Assembly: GCA_020425605.1 (NCBI GenBank)
Contig: JAGQRH010000010.1
Coordinates: 1 to 64,000 of the forward strand
Source: Planctomycetota bacterium
Lineage (GTDB): Bacteria; Planctomycetota; UBA8742; UBA2392
Direction of reading: 5' to 3'
DNA: 64,000 nucleotides
Part shown: positions 9,178 through 18,400 of the stretch, piece after piece
How the letters are laid out: each line of letters begins with the position of its first letter
How positions within the stretch are numbered: position 1 is the stretch's first letter
Notes under the pieces: model-generated
What the model was told of the DNA's origin: nothing
Seen by the model: the letters and a program-made list of their open reading frames with translations, nothing else
Database searches by the model: none
Made by a program: the position numbers and the translations under genes

Positions 9178-9954
9178 ATGGCCAAGTCCCTGCTGGTTTT
9201 GATCGAAGGCACAGACGAGCTGCTTCCCGTTGCCAAAGGCATCGGGGCGAAGCGCATTGACGGCTCGATCTACCACTGGCGTGCCGATGCCTCCGGCGAC
9301 ATGCCCGAGACATACATCAGCTGCACCGGCGTCGGCACCCAGCGCAGCTACGACTGCACGAAGAAGCGCATCGCGGAAACGAACCCGGGGCTGATCGTCA
9401 GCGCGGGAACCTTCGGCGCAATCGTCGGCGGCATTGACCAGAACGAGTGGATGTGCAACGCGCAGACACGCATGCTCGGCGACGTGGCCGACAAGCGCGT
9501 CATGCGTGACGACATCAACGCCGACGCGGAGCACGCGACGCATGTCCAGCGCCTGCGCGAAGGCTGCGAGAAAGTCGGCGTCAAATGGCTCGAAGGCCGC
9601 TTGATCTGTGTAGGCGACGTGCCGCTGTTCACCGAAGAAGAGAAGGCCGAGCTGGCAAAGGCCAACGAAGCCGTCGGCGTGGATATGGAGACGTTCGGGA
9701 TCGCGCAGGCGGCGAGGGAAGCCGGCATCCCGTGGGTCACCGCGCGTGTCTGCGTGGACACACCGACGATTCCGCTGCCGGACTTCGGCGCGTTGAATCA
9801 CACCACCGGCCGCCCGTACTACGGCCGTCTCTTCAAATGGATCTTCCTGCACCCGATCAAATGCGTGCCCACGCTGTACGGGCTATGGAAGCTGGTCAAC
9901 GTCTACGGCAACCAGCTCGCAGCCATCATCCGCCAGGGCTACCTGAAACCGTGA
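9178..9954 (+). CDS. Nucleosidase/phosphorylase-superfamily protein
   Basis: 258 residues from the ATG at 9178. The fold signature of the PNP/MTA-SAH nucleosidase family is visible: YISCTGVGTQRSYDC (glycine-rich substrate loop), GLIVSAGTFGAIVGG, and the hallmark VGVDMETFGIAQAAREAGIP, whose Met-Glu pair binds ribose, followed by VTARVCVDT. Such enzymes cleave N-glycosidic bonds. The hopanoid-associated member (HpnG) is a possible relative, but no hopanoid genes are adjacent, so the substrate stays open. No clear Shine-Dalgarno sequence precedes the ATG, so it may be weakly translated or leaderless. A convergent terminator follows. Confidence 0.75.
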   Translation: MAKSLLVLIEGTDELLPVAKGIGAKRIDGSIYHWRADASGDMPETYISCTGVGTQRSYDCTKKRIAETNPGLIVSAGTFGAIVGGIDQNEWMCNAQTRMLGDVADKRVMRDDINADAEHATHVQRLREGCEKVGVKWLEGRLICVGDVPLFTEEEKAELAKANEAVGVDMETFGIAQAAREAGIPWVTARVCVDTPTIPLPDFGALNHTTGRPYYGRLFKWIFLHPIKCVPTLYGLWKLVNVYGNQLAAIIRQGYLKP

Positions 9955-9966
9955 TCCCGGCAACAA

Positions 9967-9993
9967 AACACCCCCGCTTTGCGCGGGGGTGTT
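9967..9993. terminator. Convergent intrinsic terminator
   Basis: An 11-bp perfect stem (AACACCCCCGC/GCGGGGGTGTT) with loop TTTGC. The T-run is better on the minus strand (TTTTGTTG), serving the vWA gene at 10030. It also sits just after the nucleosidase-like stop. Confidence 0.85.
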
Positions 9994-10029
9994 CGTCACT
10001 GGAGTGAATCACTGGAGTTTCTTCACTCG

Positions 10030-10857
10030 CTATGAAGCCTTGTAGGTCCCTCCTGCAAGCGCGGCCAAAGCCATCATGAAATCCTGCGCCGGGCTTGAGC
10101 CGCCGATGCAGACCGCCACGAATTCCGTGCCCTGGAACTTGCCCCACCAACCGGGGAAGTCGGCGAGGATCTGGCTGGCGCTGCCGCTGACGTTCGGTGC
10201 TCCGTCCGTCAGCAGGAACATCTGGTCGAGGTCGGGCGGATACACCTGGCAGCTCTTCTTGAGGCATGCGTAGGTCGGTGTGCCGCCGCCGGGGTTGGTG
10301 CTGGGTCCGTTCACCCACGAAATCGCGACGGCCTTGTTGCCCGAAGTGCAGGGCAACAGCGCACCCCACATGAACTTGCTGTAGTCGTCGGCCTGCGCGA
10401 ACTGTGAGCCGTACGCGACGCAGTCAATCTCGTCGTCTTCCGTCAGGGCGCCGATCACCGTAGTAGTCTCCGAGCGGACGGTGGCGATGCGGCTGCCTCC
10501 CATGCTGCCGCTGGCGTCCAGCAGGAAGCAGGTCTTGCCCTGTACCGGCTCGCCGAAGAAGGTCGGGGGATCGACGGGCTCGGGCGGCGGCGGGTCAATC
10601 ACTTCGACCGGCGGCTTGACGTCATCGGGCGAAGGCTCAATCGGTGGCGGGGGAGGCGGGGGCGGCGGCAGGATTTCTCCGCCGGGGCCGATGCTCCCGG
10701 CCGGCGCTGGAAGCTTGATCTTCACCCAGCCGATCGGCCGGTCATGCGAATCAACCTTGTTTGCGTCGGGGCTGGAAAGCTCGGAATTCGTGGCCTGGGC
10801 GCTGAGAGTTCCGGCCGCGAAAACTACGGCCGCCAGGCAATACAGTACCTTGCGCAT
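10030..10857 (-). CDS. Secreted von Willebrand factor A domain protein
   Basis: 275 residues from the ATG at 10857, which follows AAAGGAGGACAAG. A signal peptide (LYCLAAVVFAAGTLSAQA) comes first. A linker with nine consecutive prolines (near 68-76) and further Pro-rich stretches follows. The vWA domain begins near 105 with an intact MIDAS (LLDASGSMGGS) and ends FMMALAALAGGTYKAS. It is a paralogue of the lipoprotein at 53544: both share FFGxxxxGxT at domain entry, MWGAxLPxTSGN in the middle and LAALAGGxx at the end. The wider frame opens at 11046, but the upstream part lacks a ribosome site. A sigma-54-type element lies about 95 bases before the start. The ligand is unknown. Confidence 0.87.
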   Translation of the reverse strand: MRKVLYCLAAVVFAAGTLSAQATNSELSSPDANKVDSHDRPIGWVKIKLPAPAGSIGPGGEILPPPPPPPPPIEPSPDDVKPPVEVIDPPPPEPVDPPTFFGEPVQGKTCFLLDASGSMGGSRIATVRSETTTVIGALTEDDEIDCVAYGSQFAQADDYSKFMWGALLPCTSGNKAVAISWVNGPSTNPGGGTPTYACLKKSCQVYPPDLDQMFLLTDGAPNVSGSASQILADFPGWWGKFQGTEFVAVCIGGSSPAQDFMMALAALAGGTYKAS

Positions 10858-10949
10858 CTTGTCCTCCTTTGCGATGCGTGAGAGAGATTGTCCGGCCCGG
10901 TCACTTCTCCTCAAAAGCTTCCGGGCCGGTTGTGAAAGCAGCCGGCAAA

Positions 10950-10965
10950 TGCAGTCTGCGTGCCA
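10950..10965 (-). promoter_or_regulatory. Sigma-54-type -24/-12 promoter of the vWA gene
   Basis: Read on the minus strand: TGGCACG, four bases, CTGCA, with GG and GC exactly 10 bases apart. It lies in the 292-base divergent region between this gene and the ferredoxin gene. One mismatch to consensus. No other feature is visible in that gap. Confidence 0.55.
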
Positions 10966-11149
10966 GATTTCCGGCGGGCTGTCGGTCTGTCGGCGGTAAC
11001 CGCGTGAAAAGCCCTTGGTTGGCGGGATTACGGCGATTGATACCATATCGACTCAGGAGCAATGTCCGGTTTCGACGATACCCTGAGCAGGCAGCGCCAC
11101 CGGGCGGGAACGCGTCCGGCCCAAATGTTACGCAAACGGAAGGCACGAA

Positions 11150-11545
11150 TTGTCGCCCGAAGAACTCAAAGCAATCTTCAACGTGGATGAAGGCACTATT
11201 CTGGACGCGCAGGACATCCTGCGCCCGTTCGATACGCTGGTGCCGATCATCGTTGAGGGCAACGAAGTCAAGCTGCCGAACAACAACAGCCTGTGGCGCG
11301 GCATGCAGTTCTGGGGATTGATGACCGGCGAGATCACGATCGATTTCGGGCTCTACTGCATCGCCGGGACCTGCAAGAACTGCAAGACCCGCATCCGCCG
11401 TCCGGGCGAAGACCGCAAGCTGAATGTGCTGGCCTGCCAGACCACGGTCGAGCCAGGGATTGAGATCGTGCGCCTGGCGCCTGGCTTCAAGATCCGACCG
11501 AAACTCGGCGGCCCGTCACCTGCGCCCGCGCCGGAACAAGCCTGA
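11150..11545 (+). CDS. [2Fe-2S] ferredoxin-like protein
   Basis: 131 residues from a TTG start with GGAAGG just upstream. The cluster motif is YCIAGTCKNCKTRI (C-x4-C-x2-C), with a fourth Cys about 19 residues on (NVLACQTTV), the plant-type ferredoxin spacing. The surrounding sequence (LYCIAGTC, then CQT) fits the 2Fe-2S beta-grasp fold. The N-terminal 60 residues (MSPEELKAIFNVDEGT and on) are longer than in a minimal ferredoxin. It should carry single electrons in the cytoplasm. FprA (60871) in this window reduces ferredoxins of some type, but the two are not adjacent, so pairing is conjecture. Confidence 0.75.
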   Translation: MSPEELKAIFNVDEGTILDAQDILRPFDTLVPIIVEGNEVKLPNNNSLWRGMQFWGLMTGEITIDFGLYCIAGTCKNCKTRIRRPGEDRKLNVLACQTTVEPGIEIVRLAPGFKIRPKLGGPSPAPAPEQA

Positions 11546-11613
11546 GCTCGAATCCACCGCCTCGCCCCGTGAGCAGGGCAGCGCGTCTTTGTGCGTCTTG
11601 CAATCGCGTAGAG

Positions 11614-12504
11614 TTAGATGCTGGCTTCTTCGGATTCGCTGGCTTTGAGCCGCAGGCTGGCATTCCGGAGGAAGCGGTGCTCGTCCACGTCGAGCGCGTC
11701 GAGGCCCTGTGCGCCGATCTTGTCGAGCAGGCGGTCCATGCGCTCCTCGATTTCTTCGCGGGTCAGCAGGTCGATTTCCTCGACAAAGTAGAGATTGCCG
11801 ACCTTGCCTTCGCCCTTCATGCGCACCTCGCGCATTTGCAGCTTCCAGTTCACCACGAAGCCGATCACGGCAAACGCCGGGCCAACGCCGACTGCCGCCA
11901 GCAGGCTATCGTAGCTGGGGTGCGGCAGGAAACCGGCCGTCATCGCCGCCAGCACCACCGCTGCCATCAGCAGCAGCATGCGCAGGTCGTTCTCAGTCTC
12001 GACGCGGGTTTCGCGACGCTCAAGCTGCACCAGCAGCGAAGTCACAATCAGGAAGGTCGCAAACGCCAGCGTGCTGAACGCGAACTTGCCCGGCAGCGCC
12101 GAAGCCACGGCCGCGTGCCCGAACGTGCAAAGCACGAGCGCCAGCGCCGTCTTGCGCGTGCCGTAGTGGCCTTCGACAACCGGGCCGCAGGTGAGCAGGC
12201 TCATGGCGCAGATGAAGAACAGCGTCAGGCTGGCCAGGAAATCGAGGCCCTGGAAACCCGCGCCCGTTGTGGCTTCAGGAGCAATGGGAGCGTAGTGCGT
12301 GAGCGGGAAGATGATGCCGCCAAGCTGGAAGTCACTCAGGTTCAGCGCGAACCAGGTGCCGAACGGAACGCCGGAGATTTCGCCGACCAGGATCGCCACC
12401 TGCGCAAACACGATCACGGCGCCGAGTGCCAGCGACAGCGGGTGTGCTGTCAGGCGCTCAACGATCTGTTCGCGCTTCAGGACGGACGAAACCAGGCGGG
12501 ACAT
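11614..12504 (-). CDS. Rhomboid-like membrane protein, probably non-catalytic
   Basis: 296 residues with about six hydrophobic segments between 20 and 215 (for example LSLALGAVIVFAQVAILV and LLAAVGVGPAFAVIGFVVNW). A charged cytoplasmic tail carries EEIEERMDRLLDKIGAQGLDA then EHRFLRNAS, which is the short C-terminal domain seen on many bacterial rhomboid-family proteins. The catalytic GxSG serine and partner histidine of active rhomboids are not visible; the nearest glycine-containing loop is CTFGHAAVAS. It is therefore likely a pseudoprotease. The gene lies alone, convergent with the ferredoxin gene. Confidence 0.6.
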   Translation of the reverse strand: MSRLVSSVLKREQIVERLTAHPLSLALGAVIVFAQVAILVGEISGVPFGTWFALNLSDFQLGGIIFPLTHYAPIAPEATTGAGFQGLDFLASLTLFFICAMSLLTCGPVVEGHYGTRKTALALVLCTFGHAAVASALPGKFAFSTLAFATFLIVTSLLVQLERRETRVETENDLRMLLLMAAVVLAAMTAGFLPHPSYDSLLAAVGVGPAFAVIGFVVNWKLQMREVRMKGEGKVGNLYFVEEIDLLTREEIEERMDRLLDKIGAQGLDALDVDEHRFLRNASLRLKASESEEASI

Positions 12505-12582
12505 GCGGCAGCACCTCGACAGGGCGAAACGGCCTCAACCCTGATTGTATCCGGCCATCGGTGCTTCAACAACTTCGCGTCA

Positions 12583-12611
12583 TTGGCAGCCCGCGAAATG
12601 ACGGGTACATT
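12583..12611 (+). promoter_or_regulatory. Sigma-70-type promoter for tRNA-Pro
   Basis: TTGGCA, a 17-base spacer, then TACATT, placing transcription start roughly 20 bases before the tRNA. Good match and spacing; function inferred. Confidence 0.55.
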
Positions 12612-12637
12612 ACGTAAGCCACTGTCAGAAAAGATGT

Positions 12638-12714
12638 CGGGGCGTAGCTCAGCCTGGTAGAGCGCCACGTTTGGGACGTGGATGCCGGAGGTTCAAATCC
12701 TCTCGCCCCGACCA
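12638..12714 (+). tRNA. tRNA-Pro (anticodon TGG)
   Basis: A full cloverleaf can be drawn: acceptor CGGGGCG/CGCCCCG, D-stem GCTC/GAGC, anticodon stem CCACG/CGTGG with loop TTTGGGA, and T-arm GGAGG-TTCAAAT-CCTCT. The anticodon is TGG. C1-G72 is typical of tRNA-Pro. The CCA end is encoded. Confidence 0.95.
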
Positions 12715-12720
12715 ATGCCC

Positions 12721-12739
12721 GGGCCCGCGATGCGGGCCC
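12721..12739. terminator. Hairpin after tRNA-Pro
   Basis: Stem GGGCCCGC/GCGGGCCC with a 3-base loop GAT, then a T-containing tract (CGCTCGTTTCT). It lies between the tRNA and the convergent gene at 12750. Confidence 0.6.
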
Positions 12740-12749
12740 GCGCTCGTTT

Positions 12750-13700
12750 CTAGAACGGGCTGATCAGACCGATCCTCACAACCGCCCCAAGCAGGACCGC
12801 GACGCCGGCAAGCACAAACAGGCAACCCATCAGGAACTCACGGTTCCGGCCGCCCACCGCGCCTCGACCTGTGATCGCCAGCGCACACTTGATAAGACCG
12901 CCCAGCCCCAGGCCGACTCCCACGAACAACGCCACCCATGCCGGCAGCTCGCCCATCCCGGTCGGCGACGGCAACTCGGTGACCGGCTTGTCGTCCGGGT
13001 GATCGATCGGCTCGATGTTGATCGGCGGGGGCGTGACGACGGTCGGCACTTCCTCAGGGCGTGGCGGCTTGTCGACCGTCCAGTGAAACACCAGCCGCGG
13101 AATCGCGCCCATGCCGTCGTCGTAGGTCACGTCCGCTATGCGAACGCGCGGCGTGCTTCGGGCGTCAAAGGCGATCATCTGCTCGCTCGGCGTATGGATG
13201 ACGCTCTGCTGCTGGTTAAAGAAGTAGGTGACTTCGTGGCTGCCGGCCTCCAGTGGCCTTGGCGCGTTCCAGTAGAACACGAACCGATAGTGAATCCGGA
13301 AGCTGTCGATCGGCACCGGCTCGGCGAGGTCGATCGCGCCGGGTGCGTCCATGTTCTCAAACTGGAAACGGTCGAAGTCCGGCTCGAGCGTGATCATCCG
13401 GCCGTCGACCTCAATGCCGAACGCCATCGTCAGCTGGTCAACGAGGTCGTTGTAGCGACGCTTGAGCTCGGCGTGGCTGACAAAGCCATCGTCGTCAGCG
13501 TCCAGCCCGCGCCCCATACCGCCGCCGCTGAACTCGGAATAGCTGGCAAGTACGCTGACGTAGCGGAAGTCGATCACGTACTCGAGACGGTAGTCCGAGT
13601 CGATCACAACCTCGCTGGCCATCTGGGCGCGGTCATCCAGCGGGTGCGCCACCGCAACCGGGGCCAGAAGAATGGCAAGCATGACAGCAATCAGCCTCAT
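12750..13700 (-). CDS. Exported membrane protein with EF-hand-like loop
   Basis: 316 residues. A signal peptide (LIAVMLAILLAPVAVA) is followed by HPLDDRAQ. An EF-hand-type loop DADDDGFVSHAE lies near 68-79. A beta-rich extracytoplasmic region reaches about 230. A Pro-rich linker and two C-terminal membrane helices follow (PAWVALFVGVGLGLGGLIKC and FLMGCLFVLAGVAVLLGAVV). The overall plan recalls the extracytoplasmic N-terminal part of nickel/cobalt exporter-associated proteins, but the transporter helices are missing. Function is not assigned. It diverges from hemB. Confidence 0.55.
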   Translation of the reverse strand: MRLIAVMLAILLAPVAVAHPLDDRAQMASEVVIDSDYRLEYVIDFRYVSVLASYSEFSGGGMGRGLDADDDGFVSHAELKRRYNDLVDQLTMAFGIEVDGRMITLEPDFDRFQFENMDAPGAIDLAEPVPIDSFRIHYRFVFYWNAPRPLEAGSHEVTYFFNQQQSVIHTPSEQMIAFDARSTPRVRIADVTYDDGMGAIPRLVFHWTVDKPPRPEEVPTVVTPPPINIEPIDHPDDKPVTELPSPTGMGELPAWVALFVGVGLGLGGLIKCALAITGRGAVGGRNREFLMGCLFVLAGVAVLLGAVVRIGLISPF

Positions 13701-13742
13701 CCACCCAGTGTACAGTAGAAGTGATTCCGCGCCTGCCGTTCC

Positions 13743-13777
13743 CTGTAACCCGAAACCCGAAACCTGTAACCTGAGGC
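13743..13777. repeat. Five degenerate heptanucleotide repeats abutting the hemB start
   Basis: Units read CTGTAAC, CCGAAAC, CCGAAAC, CTGTAAC, CTGAGGC. The last unit supplies the GAGG ribosome-binding sequence one base before the ATG. A similar heptad array abuts the prmC start. Confidence 0.7.
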
Positions 13778-13778
13778 C

Positions 13779-14759
13779 ATGAGCGACTTCGACCTTCCGA
13801 TTCGTCCCCGACGCAACCGCCGCAGCGAGGCGATACGCGGACTCGTGCGTGAAACGCGCCTGTCAGCGGCGCAGTTGATCTATCCGCTGTTTCTGCATGA
13901 AGACAAGGGCGACACGAAACTGGAGTCTCTGCCCGGCCAGACGCGCTGGGGCATGGACGGGCTGGTGCACGAAGTCGCCCGCGCCCACAAGCTGGGCATC
14001 AACGCGGTTGTGCTGTTCCCGAAAGTGCCCGCCAAAAAGAAGAGCCCCACCGGTGACGAAAGCTGGAACGACGACGGGCTGATCCCCCACGCCATCAAGG
14101 CAATCAAAGAAAGCGTGCCGGGCGTGGCAGTGATCACCGACGTCGCGCTCGACCCGTACAACAGCGACGGCCACGACGGCATCGTGCGTGACGGAATCAT
14201 CCTCAACGACGAAACCGTCGAGGTGCTGTGCAAGCAGGCGCTCAGCCAGGCGCGTGCGGGCGCGGACATTGTGGCGCCCTCCGACATGATGGACGGCCGT
14301 GTCGGCGCGATCCGCGATGCGCTCGACGCCGAGGGATTCACCGACGTCGGAATCCTCAGCTACGCGGCGAAGTACGCCAGCGCGTTCTACGGCCCGTTCC
14401 GCGGCGCACTCGACTCGGCGCCGAAGGCCGGCGACAAGAAGACCTACCAGATGGACCCGGCCAACGCACGCGAAGCCCTGCGCGAGGCTGAGCTCGATGA
14501 GGCCGAGGGCGCCGACATGCTGATGGTCAAGCCCGCCGGTCCGTACCTCGACGTGATCTCCCTGCTGCGCGAATTCAGCACGCTGCCGATCGCGGCCTAC
14601 CAGGTCAGCGGCGAATACCTGATGATCAAGGCCGCGGCGCAGAGCGGCTGGACGGATGAAAAGGCCGCGGTGCTCGAGAGCCTGACGGGCATCGCCCGCG
14701 CGGGCGCAGACATGATCCTCACCTACTTCGCACCGCAGGCTGCTGAATGGCTGGCATGA
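13779..14759 (+). CDS. hemB: Delta-aminolevulinic acid dehydratase (porphobilinogen synthase)
   Basis: 326 residues, the normal length. The enzyme condenses two 5-aminolevulinate molecules to porphobilinogen in heme synthesis. The two catalytic lysines are visible in SYAAKYASAFYGPFR and MLMVKPAGPYLD. The metal loop reads DVALDPYNSDGHDG: the cysteines of zinc-dependent enzymes are replaced by Asp and Ala, which marks the magnesium-type subclass known from Pseudomonas. The start follows GAGGCC inside a heptad repeat. yidD overlaps its stop codon. Confidence 0.97.
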   Translation: MSDFDLPIRPRRNRRSEAIRGLVRETRLSAAQLIYPLFLHEDKGDTKLESLPGQTRWGMDGLVHEVARAHKLGINAVVLFPKVPAKKKSPTGDESWNDDGLIPHAIKAIKESVPGVAVITDVALDPYNSDGHDGIVRDGIILNDETVEVLCKQALSQARAGADIVAPSDMMDGRVGAIRDALDAEGFTDVGILSYAAKYASAFYGPFRGALDSAPKAGDKKTYQMDPANAREALREAELDEAEGADMLMVKPAGPYLDVISLLREFSTLPIAAYQVSGEYLMIKAAAQSGWTDEKAAVLESLTGIARAGADMILTYFAPQAAEWLA

Positions 14760-15121
14760 GCGAGATCAGCTTCAAGGACCGGACCAACCACACGCCGCTG
14801 CAGCGTGCGTGGGAAGCGCGCAAGCTTCCGCTGCTGGCGCCGATCTGGCTGTACAAGAAAGTCCTCAGCCCGATGCTGCCGCCGGCCTGCCGCCATTATC
14901 CTACGTGCAGCGAGTACGCCTTCATGGCCATCAAGCAGCGCGGAATTCTGCAGGGCAGCGTAATAGCAACCTGGCGCTTGCTTCGGTGCAACCCGTTCGG
15001 CACCAAGGGCTACGACCCGGTCGAGGCATTCCGCTGGCCCTGGCAGGAGAAGGTGGTGATTCCAGAAGACGAGGCTCAGGCATCCGAAACCGCGCCGATG
15101 CCGTCTTCGCGCATTACCTGA
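14756..15121 (+). CDS. yidD: Membrane protein insertion efficiency factor YidD
   Basis: About 121 residues from the ATG at 14756, which overlaps the hemB stop as ATGA; an in-frame ATG at 14747 is also possible. The family signature is complete: an amphipathic helix (LPLLAPIWLYKKVLSPMLPP), then CRHYPTCSEYAFMAI, and RLLRCNPFGTKGYDPV. YidD helps YidC and Sec place inner-membrane proteins. The usual rnpA-yidC neighbours are absent; coupling to hemB is unusual. The last 46 bases overlap the convergent gene at 15076. Confidence 0.94.
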   Translation: MSEISFKDRTNHTPLQRAWEARKLPLLAPIWLYKKVLSPMLPPACRHYPTCSEYAFMAIKQRGILQGSVIATWRLLRCNPFGTKGYDPVEAFRWPWQEKVVIPEDEAQASETAPMPSSRIT

Positions 15122-15402
15122 ACGCCGAGAACTTTCAGCGGCGAGCCCGCCTTGTGCCAGCGCTCGGTCGCTTTCTCCAGCCACCAGTCCGAGATGTCCT
15201 CGACGCCGCGGTCGCCGTGATCGCCGAAGTGGGGTGCTGTGTGGTGCATCCATTCCTGCACTTCATGCGCGTCGATCTGACCCGCCACGCGCAGGACGAT
15301 TTCCCACGTGTGATAGTGAGGGTTGCTGTGCACCGGGTGGTCCAGCCGCGACACATGGTGCGATGCCTTGTAGCTAAGCTTGATCAGTAGTCCGGTTGCC
15401 AT
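15076..15402 (-). CDS. Divergent 6-pyruvoyl-tetrahydropterin synthase/QueD-like protein
   Basis: About 108 residues from the ATG at 15402. The frame continues to 15453, but that part lies inside the upstream gene. The layout fits the small T-fold of 6-PTPS/QueD enzymes: a first strand ending in a histidine (YKASHHVSR), then NPHYHTWEIVLRVAG where the family has HGHNY and a strand, a helix (DISDWWLEKATERW) and a last strand (LKVLGVQVMRED). The histidines could bind zinc. The catalytic Cys and the closing Glu of the pterin site are not clear, so activity is doubtful. The start lies 29 bases inside the PP2C-STAND-TPR gene, which suggests translational coupling. Confidence 0.5.
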   Translation of the reverse strand: MATGLLIKLSYKASHHVSRLDHPVHSNPHYHTWEIVLRVAGQIDAHEVQEWMHHTAPHFGDHGDRGVEDISDWWLEKATERWHKAGSPLKVLGVQVMREDGIGAVSDA

Positions 15403-18400
15403 CCAATCGCTCCTGCAGCGCCTTTGCCTGCGCCTGCGCTTCCTTTTCTTCATCGTTCTGCGGCTCGAAATTCAGAAGCTTTGCCAGCACCTCGCAAGCT
15501 TCCGCGTTCCTGCCCAGTTGAACCAACGTCTTTGCCAGCACCAGGCGCCCGTTGACCACATGTCCCGCACCAAGTTCTTCAAGCTCGGCAACGAATTTGG
15601 CCAGCCTGGCGGCCGCTGCATCCAGCGCTTCGCCGCTTGCCCCCGCGCGTTCGGCCTGCAGCACGCCCAACTCGATCGCCCGTTCCGCAAGCATGACCCG
15701 GTCGCCGGTTTGCTCGCAGATCGCAATGATCTCATTCAGCCCGGCCTCGTATTCGTCCAGGCGTCCCATCTTCTGCAGCACCTGGTTGTACTGCGTCAGG
15801 TGCGTCGCCTTGCCACGCAGGTTGCCGACTTCCTCGTCGACTTCCAGCGCCTGCCGACCAAGCTCAAGCGCTTCGTCGAAATTCCCTCGCATCCCCTGGA
15901 CGCTGGCAAGCGCGCCAAGCGCCGCGGCGGTGACTTCACGCAGCCCGTTTTCGCGGCCCAGCCTCAGTGCACGGGTGAGCTTGGCTTCGGCCTCATCCAG
16001 CTCGCCTGCATGCTCATGGATGCCCGCTATGTTCACGAGCCAGTAGGACTCGGCGATCTGGTGTTCCTGAGCCTGCATCAGCACAAGTGCGCGGTTGAAG
16101 TAGTCCAGCGCCTTAACCTGATCGCCCTTCATGTTGTAGACGACGCCGATGTTGCCGGTGACCTGCCCTTCCAGCACGGCGTCGCCCAGCTTCTTTGCCG
16201 TCTCAAGGGTGGCGAGGTAGTACTCGAGCCCGCGATTGACATCTCCCGTCATGATCGAGGCATTGCCAAGCCCCGCCGAGACGCGACCGCGCTGCAAGGG
16301 CGACAAGTCGTCGCGCACTTCCAGACCATGCAGTAACTCGGCCATCACCTTGCTGTTGCCACGGTTCTGGTAGGTCTGGCCCAGGGCGAGAATCGCCTCC
16401 ACGTACAGTGATGAGTCTTTCGGAACATTCGCAAGGATGGCTTCCGCGCCCGCCGGGTCTGCATGCACGAGGGCGAGAGAGTACGCAATGTGCAGGCGTG
16501 ACTTGAGGTCTTCATCCGCACAATGATCGGCCGTCTGTTTCAGGATTTCGCGCGCGGCATTCGGTGAGCCGAGTCGCTGCAGCATCGGCCCGGCAATCAA
16601 CGCCGCCCAGCAAGCCGTATCATCCTTGCCGCGCGAGATATCGGTTAACGCCTCGAGCTCAAGCTGCAGGCGCAGCCGGGACTCATCGCTGCTGGATTTC
16701 GCGTACCAGTCCTTCGCATACCTGGTTAGCGCGACGCGCCAGCGCTGCTCAACTGCTGGAGCACTTCCAAGCTTGCCCAGCTGTTCCTGGGCGAATGCGC
16801 GCACGCTTTCAAACATTATGAAACGGCGCTCGCCGCCGAGCCTGGTCAGCTCCGTCGTGTCCAGCAGGCTCTTGTCGTGCAGGCTTTCAACAATGTCCAT
16901 CACCAGTGGCGCGTCCGGGAAGCCGCTGAGGTCGACCACTTCCTCGGCCAGCTCAAGGAAGAACCCGCCGCGGCAGACAGACAATTGCGCCAGCGTCTCC
17001 TGCTCGGGCAGATCCAGCAGCTCCCAACTCCATTCCAGGGCGCCGCGCAGCGTAGATTGCCTTGAACTCGTGCCGCGCTGATCGCGCAGCAGGGCAAATC
17101 TCTGATTCAATCGCTCGACCATCTTCTGCGGCGAGAGCACTTTGGCACGCGCCGCCGCCAGCTCGATCGCAAGTGGAATTCCGTCCAGGCGCACGCAAAG
17201 CTGCCCGACCGCATCCGCATTCTCGACCGTCAGCTCGAACTTCGGGTCGCGGTCCCTGGCGCGCGCCACGAACAGCTCGACGCTCGGCATGCGCGCGAGC
17301 GTGCGCAACTCGGCTTCGTTCACGCGCTCGATGCGCGCGGTCTTCTTGCGCGCGGGCACACCCAGCGGGCGCACGGCAAAGCTGAGCTCACCACTGATTC
17401 CCAGTGCCGTACGACTGGTTGCCAGCACCACGACGTCGGGCGAAAGCGCGCGCCACTGGCCCACCAGCTCGGCGCAGGCGGCGCGGCACTGGTCGGCGTT
17501 GTCCAGGATCAGCAGCAGGCGACCACCACGCGTTCGCGTGCGGCCTTGCAGCGCGAGCCCGATTCGCTGGCCGGAGTCACCGCTAGACAGGTCGACACCG
17601 AGCGCCTCGCCGACCTGTTTGCAGACGCCCTCCGCGTCCTCGGCCTCGCTCAGGTCGCAATGCCATGCGCCTGCCGGGTAGGCTGCGATTGCCAGGCTGG
17701 CCGCGCCGAGTGCCACGCGCGTCTTGCCGATTCCGGCCGTTCCGGTCACGGTTGCCACGCCGGTGTCGCCTTCGGTCAACAGCCCCAGCAGCTCGGAGAC
17801 TTCGTGCTCGCGGCCGATCAGGTTGGTCGCGTGCGGCGGGAGGTTGGTTTCCGGTGCGCCGCCGGCGGACTGCAACGGGGCGGGGTCAGCGTCGCGCTCC
17901 ACGGGGCAGAACACTACGAGTGCCTGGTCGTCGTTCTGGACTGCGCCATCGCGAAAGTGGTCGATGGCCGAAACGACTTGCGAAACAATCTCGCCCGCGT
18001 TTCGCCCTGCCGCACCGGCCAGCGCCGCGTGCATGCGCGCGTCCGTCCACATTTCGTGCCGGTTGTTGATCGCTTCGGTCAGACCGTCGGTATAGACCAC
18101 TACGGCGTCGCCGAGGTGAAAGTGCAGCGTCTCTTCTTCAAGGCGCTCACCCAGCGCCGCTGACGGCATCACGCCCAGTACCGCGCCTGCCGGCGCATGA
18201 ACCTCCGGCTGCGACGCACCATTGCGCAGCACCAGCAGAGGGTTGTGGCCCGCGCGCGCGAAGGTGAATGCATAGCTGCGAATGTCCAGCACGCCGTAGA
18301 AGACGCTGACGAACATCCCGCGAGGGATTTCGCGTGCCAGGTGCTCGTTGGCTGCCAGTAGTGCCTCGCGCGGTGACAGGCTGCCCGGTCCACACATCTG

